DNA from: an uncultured Lachnospiraceae bacterium
GTDB taxonomy: Bacteria > Bacillota > Clostridia > Lachnospirales > Lachnospiraceae
Direction of reading: 5' to 3'
NCBI GenBank assembly: GCA_947172645.1
Contig: CAMWBY010000006.1
Span: 146,670 to 210,669, forward strand
DNA: 64,000 nucleotides
Shown here piece by piece: positions 1 through 8,200 of this stretch. Made by a program: the position numbers and the translations under genes. Under the pieces are notes generated by a model, which made no database searches, was not told the origin of the DNA, and saw only the letters and a list, made by a program, of their open reading frames with translations. The stretch's first letter is position 1. The number at the start of each line of letters is the position of its first letter.

Positions 1-38
1 CTACGAATTTGGGCAGCGCCTAAAAGTGCAATAGTTGG

Positions 39-1475
39 TCATAGGTCATAGTACATCTGAAATTCCGCCGGATTCGGAATCTGCTCCATTTTCTTCAATT
101 CCATACGCTTGCGTGCAATCCACACATCAATCAGCCTCTGAGGGAACACGCCGCCCTTCGTCAGGTAGTCATGGTCGGCCTCCAATGCGTCAAGAGCCTC
201 TCCGAGAGACCTCGGAAGCCCCTTAATTTTCTTCTGTTCTTCCTCTGTCAAGTTGTATAGATTGAAATCGTAAGGTCCCCATCCGTTCTTCTTGGGGTCA
301 ATCTGATTCTCTATGCCATCTAACCCCGCCATCAGGATTGCCGCATAAGCATAGTACGGGTTTGCCGTAGCGTCGGGGTTCCTCAGCTCGAACCGCTTCG
401 CCTCCGGCGACTTGGCATAAGCCGGAATGCGGATAACCGCGCTCCTGTTGGAAGTAGCGTATCCAACCGTGACCGGCGCCTCATACCCCGGCACAAGACG
501 CTTGAATGAATTGGTGGACGGATTGGTAAAGGCGCACAGAGACGCAATATGTTTCAGCAGCCCGCCCATGAAATAATGCGCTGTGCGGCTTAATCCCGAA
601 TATCCGTTCTCATCATAGAAAACAGGCTTTCCGTCTTTTAAAAGAAGCATATGTACATGCAGCCCGTTGCCTGCCTCCTGGTAAATTGGCTTAGGCATAA
701 ACGTCGCGGTCTTGCCTTCTTTCGCCGCAAGGTTCTTGATGATATACTTGATAATCATCGTATTGTCCGCCATATCGGGCATATCCGCAAGCTCCACCTC
801 AATTTCCATCTGCCCCGGCCCGCCTACTTCATGGTGGTGGTATTTTACCTTAATTCCCCAATCTTCCATCATCATGCACATGCGGCTTCTCAAATCATAT
901 CCCACATCCTGGGGCGCCGCCACATGGTAACCGCCCTTGTAAGGCACTTCATAGCCGTTATTGCCTGGCTGCTGCGGGTCCAGACTACAATTCCACGCCG
1001 CCTGTCTTGTGTCAATCCGGTAACCGCACTGTCTCGCCGTCACCTCATAGCGTGCGCTGTCAAACAGATAAAATTCAAATTCAGGCCCGATTACCATGCG
1101 GTCGGCAATGCCGCTCTCTTTCATATACTCCGCCGCACGCAGGCTGACATTTTTCGGATACTGGTCAAAAGGCTTATTTCCGTCCTTCCCAATCGTACAC
1201 ACATTACCGCACATCGTCAGCGTAGGCACCTGCGCAAACGGGTCCACATACGCCGTATCAGGGTCCGGCAAAAATACCATATCGCTCTTCTCCACAGGCG
1301 CATAACCATAGTTGGAACCGTCAAAACCGATTCCATAAATAAATGTCTCCTCGCTAAACCGCTCCACCGGAATGGTAATGTGGCGCCAACGTCCGTCGAT
1401 ATCCGTCATCTTAAAATCAATCATGCGGATTTCTTTCTCTTCACACAACTTCCTGATTGCTTCACTTCTGTCCAT
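39..1475 (-). CDS. glnA: Type I glutamine synthetase
   Basis: Makes glutamine from glutamate, ammonia and ATP in the cytoplasm. At 478 residues it is somewhat longer than the usual 440-470 of bacterial type I enzymes. The N-terminal beta-grasp domain (about residues 15-105) precedes the catalytic domain. Family motifs are visible: GPEFEFYLFD near residue 130, GGPGQMEIEVE, GNGLHVHM (usually GSGMHVHQ), NPSTNSFKRLVPGYEAP with NRSAVIRIP, and RFELRNPDATANPYYA. The start MDRSEAIRKL follows a GGAGCAGGGGGTT ribosome binding site. It is the first gene in the window and is read leftwards alone. Identification is secure; regulation is not evident, although a TATACT-like -10 lies about 90 bases upstream. 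Confidence 0.96.
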   Translation of the reverse strand: MDRSEAIRKLCEEKEIRMIDFKMTDIDGRWRHITIPVERFSEETFIYGIGFDGSNYGYAPVEKSDMVFLPDPDTAYVDPFAQVPTLTMCGNVCTIGKDGNKPFDQYPKNVSLRAAEYMKESGIADRMVIGPEFEFYLFDSARYEVTARQCGYRIDTRQAAWNCSLDPQQPGNNGYEVPYKGGYHVAAPQDVGYDLRSRMCMMMEDWGIKVKYHHHEVGGPGQMEIEVELADMPDMADNTMIIKYIIKNLAAKEGKTATFMPKPIYQEAGNGLHVHMLLLKDGKPVFYDENGYSGLSRTAHYFMGGLLKHIASLCAFTNPSTNSFKRLVPGYEAPVTVGYATSNRSAVIRIPAYAKSPEAKRFELRNPDATANPYYAYAAILMAGLDGIENQIDPKKNGWGPYDFNLYNLTEEEQKKIKGLPRSLGEALDALEADHDYLTKGGVFPQRLIDVWIARKRMELKKMEQIPNPAEFQMYYDL

Positions 1476-1590
1476 AACCCCCTGCTCCTTTCGATTTGTC
1501 CCTTGTCGTATCTATATCTGTAAACTCCGGCGTAAGCCCTTCCACGGCATACCGCCTACATAACAGTATAACATAAATGAATGAATCATT

Positions 1591-2436
1591 TTACCTGTTG
1601 TTTGCAGAAATTAAATGATGCCGCAAAAAAGCAGTACGGATTCCGTCTTCCCCTACGGACGGACAGACATCATCGGATATTCTTTTCAGTTCCTTGCTTC
1701 CATTCCCCATACAGATGCTAAGCCCCGCCGTCACCATCATTTCCCTGTCGTTCATGCTGTCGCCAATCGCCACGGAATTATAAATAGGGATATGAAGATA
1801 CTCACAGGTTCTGCGGATTGCCTTTCCCTTGTTGAACTCCTTGTTCACCACTTCCCCATTGATAAATCCGCCCACATCCTTCTCCTGGATACAAAACTCA
1901 AAATCAGAAGCCAGGACGCTTTGCGGCTCCGTAAGCTGTTCTTTGGACGCACACACAACCACAATCTTGTAAACCGGCTGTTCCCTGTACTCCTTCATCG
2001 GAAGGATATGCAGCGACTTCTCAACCTGCTCCCGCCACCGCAGCAATTCACTGTTACCGCCCTCTTTCGCATGGCTGCGCAAAAACTCCTTAAATTCTTC
2101 GTCCGTGTAGGCCCCGTCCATGCATTCTACAGTCCTGTACACGCCGTTCTTCTTGAGCACATCTAATACGGTCTTTTTCTGTTCCTCCGTCATCGGGCAG
2201 TCATAGATTACCTTGCCCTGGCACACGATATATCCTCCGGAACTGGCGATTACCCCGTCAAAATCATACTTAAGAAGAGGGCTTATCATATCATAATTCC
2301 TGCCGGTACACAAGAATACGTAGTGCCCTTCCTCCCTCGCCTGGTGAATCGCCCGGATGGCCGACTCCGGCGGCTCATTGCTCCCCGCTTCCGTCAATGT
2401 CCCGTCGACGTCCAGAAAAATTATTTTTTGTTCCAC
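1591..2436 (-). CDS. HAD-superfamily Cof-type sugar phosphatase
   Basis: Predicted cytoplasmic HAD hydrolase of the Cof/YidA class, acting on small phosphorylated metabolites; substrate unknown. All four HAD motifs are visible: IIFLDVDGTLT at the N-terminus (nucleophile Asp), FLCTGRN (motif II), the Lys of NKGKAIRRT (motif III), and VAIGDSMNDREMM (motif IV). A type II cap lies between motifs II and III. I chose the GTG at 2436 because GGGGAG sits 9 bases upstream and the protein then begins directly before the catalytic motif (281 residues). The open frame extends to 2601, but the extra residues look non-coding. No clear operon partner. Confidence 0.9.
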   Translation of the reverse strand: MEQKIIFLDVDGTLTEAGSNEPPESAIRAIHQAREEGHYVFLCTGRNYDMISPLLKYDFDGVIASSGGYIVCQGKVIYDCPMTEEQKKTVLDVLKKNGVYRTVECMDGAYTDEEFKEFLRSHAKEGGNSELLRWREQVEKSLHILPMKEYREQPVYKIVVVCASKEQLTEPQSVLASDFEFCIQEKDVGGFINGEVVNKEFNKGKAIRRTCEYLHIPIYNSVAIGDSMNDREMMVTAGLSICMGNGSKELKRISDDVCPSVGEDGIRTAFLRHHLISANNR

Positions 2437-2653
2437 TTCTGCACACTCCCCGTTTATACAATGTATCTCTCCCTTTTCGCGCGCTTCCCCACCGCGCGCC
2501 CTATGTTGCCGATTGCATAATTTACTATATGATACACCCGCTTTTTTACAGTGTAAAGCATATGTATGGATAGCAGCGCAAAAAACTCTCCCCGACACCA
2601 TGGGGCAAGTGTATGGCGCGGGTGTGAAAAGTAACTCCCCCGCAAACGTAAAA

Positions 2654-2680
2654 AGCCCGCAGGATTCACGCCTGCGGGCT
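2654..2680 (-). terminator. Intrinsic terminator of peptide genes 2 and 1
   Basis: Perfect 10-bp inverted repeat AGCCCGCAGG / CCTGCGGGCT with a 7-base loop. It is followed on the minus strand by a run of T (TTTTTACG). It lies 54 bases past the stop of the last NVSPRFF peptide gene, so it ends that small operon. Confidence 0.85.
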
Positions 2681-2733
2681 CTTTCGTCACTAAATAATGA
2701 AAATCGCTTTGTCTGTCCTGACCGCCTCAGTCC

Positions 2734-2880
2734 CTAGAAAAATCTGGGGGATACGTTCAGCAATGTGTAGGAATTCCTTTTCAGCACTTCCGCCGGAACA
2801 TCCTCATTGCCTACATGGCTCAGAGCAACCAGATTCTTTACAAAATAATTCTCTACCATAGTCTTCATATAATTTTTCAT
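2734..2880 (-). CDS. NVSPRFF-family small peptide, copy 1 (48 aa)
   Basis: A 48-residue peptide starting MKNYMKTMVENYFVKNLVAL and ending RNSYTLLNVSPRFF before TAG. A good ribosome binding site (GAGGAGA, 8 bases before ATG) supports translation. It is one of five paralogues within 2.3 kb; the last seven residues are identical in all of them, which argues strongly that the frame is real. No cysteine, no obvious signal peptide, no hydrophobic stretch long enough for a typical membrane helix. The basic N-terminal half looks amphipathic. It is the second gene of a unit led by copy 2 (122-base gap) and is followed by a terminator. Function unknown; a secreted or processed signal peptide, or a bacteriocin-like or RiPP-like precursor, are possibilities only. 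Confidence 0.8.
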   Translation of the reverse strand: MKNYMKTMVENYFVKNLVALSHVGNEDVPAEVLKRNSYTLLNVSPRFF

Positions 2881-3002
2881 AATTCCATTCTCCTCTTCTA
2901 TCAACTATTCTGCTTCCTGCAGTTCTCTCTGCCTTATCTTTCCTGCGTCAGGTTCATCCCGGCGCATTCTGTCCAAAGCAGGCAATCTAATCTGGAAACC
3001 GC

Positions 3003-3149
3003 CTAGAAAAATCTAGGGGATACGTTCAGCAATGTATAGGAATTTCTTCTGAGCACTTCTGCAGAATTATCTTCGTTCCCAACATGCCCTAAAATAACCA
3101 GATTCTTGACAAAGTAATTTTCCACCATCGTCCTCATGTAATTTTTCAT
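3003..3149 (-). CDS. NVSPRFF-family small peptide, copy 2 (48 aa)
   Basis: A 48-residue peptide starting MKNYMRTMVENYFVKNLV and ending RRNSYTLLNVSPRFF. It is nearly identical to copies 1 and 5, including VENYFVKNLV and the invariant C-terminus. The ribosome binding site GAGAAAGGTG precedes the ATG. It is the first gene after promoter module A (3257-3293), which it shares back to back with the divergent AraC gene at 3348. Differences from the other copies fall mainly in the middle (GHVGNEDNSAE) and are conservative, as expected of a protein under selection after duplication. Function unknown. Confidence 0.82.
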   Translation of the reverse strand: MKNYMRTMVENYFVKNLVILGHVGNEDNSAEVLRRNSYTLLNVSPRFF

Positions 3150-3256
3150 GATTAGCACCTTTCTCCCTTTCGGATTTGCTTTTCTGAACCAGAGATGTTA
3201 TGATTATCTCTGTTCCGTTTACAATACATACTATACTCCACGGACACCTTTGCAAC

Positions 3257-3293
3257 TAGATACTTTTTTGACTTATTTTAGGTCAATATTGAC
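3257..3293 (-). promoter_or_regulatory. Peptide promoter module A with TTGAC inverted repeats
   Basis: On the minus strand a -35 TTGACC (3281-3286), 18-base spacer and -10 TATCTA (3257-3262) precede peptide copy 2. The spacer holds TTGACTT (3268-3274, plus-strand sense), which pairs imperfectly with AGGTCAA (3280-3286). A perfect 12-bp palindrome GTCAATATTGAC (3282-3293) overlaps the -35. The same arrangement recurs at 5090-5126. The site lies between divergent peptide and AraC genes and may control both; which protein binds is an inference. Confidence 0.65.
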
Positions 3294-3347
3294 ATAAATG
3301 GTATAATATAACTGTAAAACCACACTATAGAAAGGCAAATTTATCCT

Positions 3348-4187
3348 ATGTACCACAGTTACTATGAGCAGCCCAAGAAAAGCAGCCCTCTGGGAATCCG
3401 TATCCTGTACCAGACACTGCCGGGAGGGTTCTGTCCGCTGCACTGGCATGAAACACTGGAAATTCTCTATCCCCTTAACGGGAACATGAATCTTCTGTTA
3501 GACGGGGAGACATACCATCTCCCGAAGAAAAACCTTACCGTAATCGAATCCCGGCAGGCACACAGCACGCAGATTGACGGCGACACGGCCATGAACATCT
3601 GTATCCATATTTCCAAGGATAAACTGAAAAGCTACTTCCCGGATATCGGTTTGTACCAGATTCAGTGCATTCCCGAGAAAATCCACGACGAGCAATTCCC
3701 GGTTTACTATGAAATATGCCAGATGCTGTCCCAGCTCACTAAGCTGTATATATCGGAAGCGCCTGTAACATATCTGGAATCGGAAGGCATTATCCTACAG
3801 GTACTTGCGCACCTTATACGCTATTTTGGCGTAAAAGACAATGAAAATACTCCGGAATCCGGGCAGGCGTCCAGCGACCGCATCCACCAGGTCCTCACCT
3901 GGGTAGAAGAACATTATAACGACGCCATTTCCCTGACCGATGTGGCTGACCAACTCTGCATCAGCCGTGAGTATTTCTGCCGCCTGTTCCGCCAGAGTAT
4001 GGGAATCACATTCCAGGAGTACCTGACGGGCATCAGGCTCAACCATGCGTATCAGGATTTGCTGCATACCGATACGCCTATCTCCGAAGTTATGGAACAA
4101 TGCGGATTCACAAACCAGAAAAAATTTAATGCAAGCTTCAAGAAACTGTACGGGCATACGCCCTCCGAAGTGCGCAAACAGCAATAA
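3348..4187 (+). CDS. AraC-family transcriptional regulator (cupin sensor)
   Basis: 279 residues, the usual length for AraC regulators with a cupin sensor. The N-terminal half contains PGGFCPLHWHETLEILYPL, the metal- or ligand-binding cupin signature region. The C-terminal ~100 residues carry the double helix-turn-helix: ISLTDVADQLCISREYFCRLFRQ and ISEVMEQCGFTNQKKFNASFKK, ending GHTPSEVRKQ. It is the only plus-strand gene inside the NVSPRFF peptide cluster. It is divergent from copies 2 and 1 and convergent with copies 5-4-3, so it is the prime candidate regulator of both peptide units (inference from position). Its ligand is unknown; many relatives sense sugars. A TATAAT lies upstream at about 3302 without a good -35, as expected of a controlled promoter. 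Confidence 0.9.
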   Translation: MYHSYYEQPKKSSPLGIRILYQTLPGGFCPLHWHETLEILYPLNGNMNLLLDGETYHLPKKNLTVIESRQAHSTQIDGDTAMNICIHISKDKLKSYFPDIGLYQIQCIPEKIHDEQFPVYYEICQMLSQLTKLYISEAPVTYLESEGIILQVLAHLIRYFGVKDNENTPESGQASSDRIHQVLTWVEEHYNDAISLTDVADQLCISREYFCRLFRQSMGITFQEYLTGIRLNHAYQDLLHTDTPISEVMEQCGFTNQKKFNASFKKLYGHTPSEVRKQQ

Positions 4188-4231
4188 TTTTTTTATCCCA
4201 ACTTCCATGCGCAGGTCTGCGCATAAAACGA

Positions 4232-4263
4232 AATGAGCCCTCCGTATACCCGGAAGGCTCATT
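4232..4263. terminator. Bidirectional terminator between araC and peptide copy 3
   Basis: Stem AATGAGCC..TCCG / CGGA..GGCTCATT with a 6-base loop and one mismatch, T-rich on both sides (ATTCTATTTT on plus, TTCGTTTT on minus). It separates the convergent AraC gene from the copies 5-4-3 unit. Confidence 0.75.
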
Positions 4264-4386
4264 CTATTTTGAAACTATGCATTTTTTCCTGAGAAACCTT
4301 TCTTTTTATTTCATTCCTGCTGTATATCCCGACGGCCCATATACGGCTCCTGGTCTTTTACCCATTCCGCCTGCCGTTTCCTCTTC

Positions 4387-4512
4387 CTAGAAGAATCTGG
4401 GGGATACGTTCAGTACTGCGTAGGAATTGTTTTTCAGCATCTCACCGGATTTGTTCTCGCTGCCTGCTACTGCTACAAGGTTTTTCATTACGCTCTTCAT
4501 ATATTTTTTCAT
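4387..4512 (-). CDS. NVSPRFF-family small peptide, copy 3 (41 aa, short type)
   Basis: A 41-residue peptide beginning MKKYMKSVMKNLVAVAGSE and ending LKNNSYAVLNVSPRFF. Compared with the 48-residue type it lacks seven residues around VENYFVK but keeps the NLV(A) segment and the invariant tail. A GAAAGGAG ribosome binding site precedes the ATG. It is the last gene of the 5-4-3 unit; the gap to copy 4 is 80 bases and repeats the sequence of the 4-5 gap, so the unit grew by tandem duplication. Function unknown. Confidence 0.8.
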   Translation of the reverse strand: MKKYMKSVMKNLVAVAGSENKSGEMLKNNSYAVLNVSPRFF

Positions 4513-4592
4513 GGTTTTTTTCTCCTTTCGGCTTTGCCTGTTATTCTATGCTTTATAATTGATTGGTTTCGTTTTGCCTTCTTCCCTGATTC

Positions 4593-4718
4593 TTAGAAAA
4601 ACCTGGGGGATACATTCATTACCGCGTAAGTATTGTTACGAAGCATCTCTGCTGTCCTGCTCTCGCTGCCTGCTACTGCTACAAGGTTCTTCATTACGCT
4701 CTTCATATATTTTTTCAT
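4593..4718 (-). CDS. NVSPRFF-family small peptide, copy 4 (41 aa, short type)
   Basis: A 41-residue peptide whose first 19 residues match copy 3 exactly (MKKYMKSVMKNLVAVAGSE), then diverge (SRTAEMLRNNTYAVM) and return to NVSPRFF before TAA. A GAAAGGAG ribosome binding site lies upstream. It is the middle gene of the 5-4-3 unit. The divergent middle with both conserved ends suggests that the ends are the functional or recognised parts (inference). Confidence 0.8.
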   Translation of the reverse strand: MKKYMKSVMKNLVAVAGSESRTAEMLRNNTYAVMNVSPRFF

Positions 4719-4837
4719 GGTCTATTTCTCCTTTCGGCTTTGCCTGTTATTCTTTATAATTGGTTTCGTTTTTTCTTATTTTATTTTCTTGTCTTTGTGT
4801 TTGCAGCCTTGCTGCTTCCTGTCCTCTTCCCTCATTC

Positions 4838-4984
4838 TTAGAAGAACCTGGGGGACACATTCAGCATCGTATAAGAATTTCTTCTGAGCACCTCTGCCGA
4901 GTTATCTTTCTTACCAACATTGCCCAGAGCAACCAGATTCTTTACGAAATAATTTTCTACCATTGTCCTCTTGTAGTTTTTCAT
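4838..4984 (-). CDS. NVSPRFF-family small peptide, copy 5 (48 aa)
   Basis: A 48-residue peptide starting MKNYKRTMVENYFVKNLVAL and ending RRNSYTMLNVSPRFF before TAA. It has the long-type layout of copies 1 and 2 and is the first gene after promoter module B (5090-5126). The ribosome binding site GAAAGGAAGGTG precedes the ATG. The leader (4985-5089) closely resembles that of copy 2, sharing a block around CGTTCCGTTTACAATACA on the plus strand, so gene and promoter were duplicated together. Confidence 0.82.
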   Translation of the reverse strand: MKNYKRTMVENYFVKNLVALGNVGKKDNSAEVLRRNSYTMLNVSPRFF

Positions 4985-5089
4985 AATGAACACCTTCCTT
5001 TCGGATTTGCTTTCCCTGGACCGGAAACCTTGTTGTTTATCTCCGTTCCGTTTACAATACAGAGCATACTCCATAACATATAAGGCTAC

Positions 5090-5126
5090 TAGATACTTTT
5101 TTGACTTGTTTTAAGTCAATATTGAC
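5090..5126 (-). promoter_or_regulatory. Peptide promoter module B with TTGAC inverted repeats
   Basis: Minus-strand -35 TTGACT (5114-5119), 18-base spacer and -10 TATCTA (5090-5095) before peptide copy 5. TTGACTT (5101-5107) and AAGTCAA (5113-5119) form a perfect 7-5-7 inverted repeat, and the palindrome GTCAATATTGAC (5115-5126) overlaps the -35, exactly as in module A. Confidence 0.65.
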
Positions 5127-5178
5127 AAAAACGAGTCAAACTCGGATAAGCGGAGGGATTGCTTATGAAGCAGGAAAA

Positions 5179-5209
5179 CCGCCGTAGCGCTTTCATAGCG
5201 CCACGGCGG
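5179..5209 (-). terminator. Intrinsic terminator of the alpha-mannosidase gene
   Basis: Stem CCGCCGTaGCGCT / AGCGCcACGGCGG (one A-C mismatch) with a 5-base loop, followed by TTTTCC on the minus strand. It lies just past the GH38 stop and insulates the peptide promoter at 5090-5126 from the carbohydrate genes. Confidence 0.8.
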
Positions 5210-5262
5210 CTCCCATCATAATCCGTTATATAAAAAGGTTGGGCGTACTTTACCGGAAAGTC

Positions 5263-8200
5263 TTATTTGACCTCAAACAGCAATGTCCGTATTTCGTATG
5301 GACGCACTGTAAGCTGCACGGCGCCGCTCTGGAACTCTGTGATTGGACGTTCCATCAAATCGCTCTCGGCCCAAGCCGTATACGCGAAGGACGGTGTCAG
5401 CTCCACCTGCTGGCGTGCGCCTGCAAACTCATGCAGACGGATAACCAGGTACTTCCCGTCTTCGGACTTCTTGACCGCGTCAATTTCCACATTGCAGTTG
5501 TCAACCGTAAAGAAGCTCTTCCCGGACATCCGGCTCTCGCCTTCGTAAACATCCATCGGATTGTTCAGCGCATAAGCTGCCTTCACCACACCGCCTTCCA
5601 CGAAATCGCCCGCGTGCGGGAACAAGGAATATGTGAAAATATGCATACCCTGGTCCTGCTCATAATCCGGGTTCACTGCGCATTTTAAGAGTGTGATGCG
5701 CAGTACATTGTCTTTTACATCATAACCGTACTTGCAGTCATTCAAAAGCGCCACACCATAATCATGCTCCGACAAATCTGCAAACCGATGTCCCACCGAC
5801 TCGAACCTCGCCTGGTCCCAACTGGTGTTCCAGTGGTTCGGGCGGCGCACATTGCCGTACTGGATATCGTAGGTCGCATAGGTCGTGCGCACGTCAACCG
5901 GGAACGCTGCTTTCAGAAGCTGCTGACGCTCATGGAAATCTACCTCCGTCCGGAAGTCGATGCGCCTGTCGTCACTGTAGAGAACAACATCCTGGCGAAT
6001 CACGGAATGGCCATACTTCCATTCCATATGCAGCGTCAACTGAAGCGGCCCGCACTGTGTCACTTCAAAGGCTGTCAGCTCCGTAATCTCCCGCATCTTC
6101 TGCTGATAGAATAAATCGATGTCCCATGCTTCAAAATTCATCGGCTTATCTTCAAACATCTGCAATACATTGCCGCGCTCGCCTGCCGCCAGCACTTCTC
6201 TCTTTTCCACCCTGTCATAGATACGCGTAAGCTGTCCTGCCTCATTAAAGGAAAGCAGATAATAAGGCGTCTCCACATCACGGTCTTTTACGGTAAATAC
6301 GTCCTTCTTTGTTTCTTCTTTCTGCCCTGCCGCCGCATACAGCGTCTTGCAGCCCATAGCAGGCACATCGCGCACAAGGACATATTGCTTGCCGTCCGCT
6401 TCCTGGGACGGATAGAACGCTTTATTCTCGTCACAGTAGCAGACGCCGTCCTTCGCAGGCACCTCCACAAGCCCGTCCATCGTCCAACCGGAGTCATTGA
6501 ATACCGTCACGGCATCCTGGGACGCAAGGGACTGCCGCACTGCCCTGTCTACCACTTCCTCCGCAATCTTCTGAATCTCTTCATAATCCTTCTTGGAATC
6601 CTCATATACCTCGCGGATGGAGGAACCCGGTATGATATCGTGGAACTGGTTTACAAGAATCAGCTCCCATCCTTTTGTCAGTGTTTCCTGCTCTGCCGCT
6701 GCCAGTCCGCTCTTCTCCATAGCCGCCATGGCCGTCATCCACTCCGCCTTACGGTAAAGCTGCTCCATCTTACGGTTCATACGTTTGTTATGGGCATGGC
6801 TTGTATAAGTGCCGCGGTGGTATTCCAGATACAATTCGCCGTCCCACGTATGCACATACTGGTCCGTATTGGCAAAAGTCTCTTTCAGCTTCTCAAAATA
6901 ATCCCCTGCCTTGGTGGTTCTCACATTGGGAACGCCCGGAACCTTATCAAGCCGCCGCCTGTACTCCAGCATATCCCTGTTCACGCCGCCGCCGCCGTCG
7001 CCATAGCCGTAGGATATGAGGATATCCTTATTCACCGCCTTCTCACGGTAAGCTTTCCAAGAGCCAAGCACCGTCTCGGGCGTAAGCTTTCCATTATAAG
7101 TATAGAACCAACAATCCGGCGACGGTTCCAGCGTGGTGATAAAGTGCGTCATAATCTCCGAACCGTCCAGGCCCTTCCACCGGAACGTATCATGAGGCAT
7201 ACGGTTGTACTGGCTCCAACTGATTTTCGTCGTCATAAACAACTCGATGCCGGACTTTTTCAGAATCTGCGGCAACGCCCAGGAATAGCCGAAGACATCC
7301 GGCAGCCACAGGAAAGTAGGCTCCTTGCCGAACTCTTCCAACATAAATTTCCTGCCTAATAGGAACTGTCTCGTCAACGACTCGCCGCTTGTCAGGTTGC
7401 AGTCCGCCTCCACCCACATGCCGCCGTCAGGCTCCCAGCGTCCTTCTTTCACGCGCTTCTTGATTTCTTCGTAAATCTCCGGGAACTCTTCCTTCACATA
7501 TTTATAAAGCTGCGGCTGTGTCTGTAAGAAATAATATTCCGGGAAAAGCTCCATCAGGCGCAGTACCGTGGCAAACGAACGGGAAGCTTTCTCCTTCGTA
7601 TGCTTCAACTGCCACAGCCACGCCATATCAATATGCGTATGACCCACGCCGGAAATCGTCACAAGAGAATGCTTGTCCATCGCATCCACGCGCTCATTCA
7701 GCCGCTTGTCGGCCGCCGCTACGGATTCATAGAAACGCTGGCTACCTGGCTCCGACCAGTCAACCAGGAGGAACGCATCGTCCAAAGCGTTGCGCAGCTC
7801 GTAAGCGACAGGGTCGTCCTCATCAAGCTGTAATACTGTCTCTAACATCACCGTGCCCAGATAATACAAATCATCCGTCGCCTCGTCCAGCCATGCCAAA
7901 TCCGCTCTCTGGAATTTATGCTCCTGTAAAGTAGGCACGCCTCCGCCTTCTAATCCCGACCAGAAACGGAATGTGAGCGCAATCTCTTTCCCGTACATCT
8001 CTTCCGGGAAGAACACTTCCTTATGGTTCTCGTCCACTCCCTGGTAAGGCTTGCCGTCCAGATAGCACATCGCCTCGAAGCTGCCGCCCTTGTCCTTACC
8101 CATATTGCCGAAATTGAAAACGCCTACCGCACGGCGTCCCTTCCATTCCGCGGGCACCTGTATCTTGCGTGCAAGCCACAGATAGCGGTTACGGCCAACC

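Noticed and set aside
651..1523. 290-codon plus-strand frame opposite glnA
   Set aside because: Lies wholly in the shadow of glutamine synthetase, Arg/His-rich, no ribosome binding site.
2454..2690. 78-codon minus frame upstream of the HAD gene
   Set aside because: Contains a terminator hairpin and no ribosome binding site.
3150..3347. A riboswitch in the leader of the peptide genes
   Set aside because: Similarity between the two leaders is explained by duplication; no known aptamer pattern was recognised.
2734..4984. The peptide cluster as a lanthipeptide or cyclic-lactone (AgrD) locus
   Set aside because: Peptides have no Cys, and no LanM, AgrB or radical-SAM gene is nearby; NVSPRFF does not match those precursors.
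6385..7359. 324-codon plus-strand frame inside the GH38 gene
   Set aside because: Antisense shadow with His/Arg/Leu-rich composition and no family signature.
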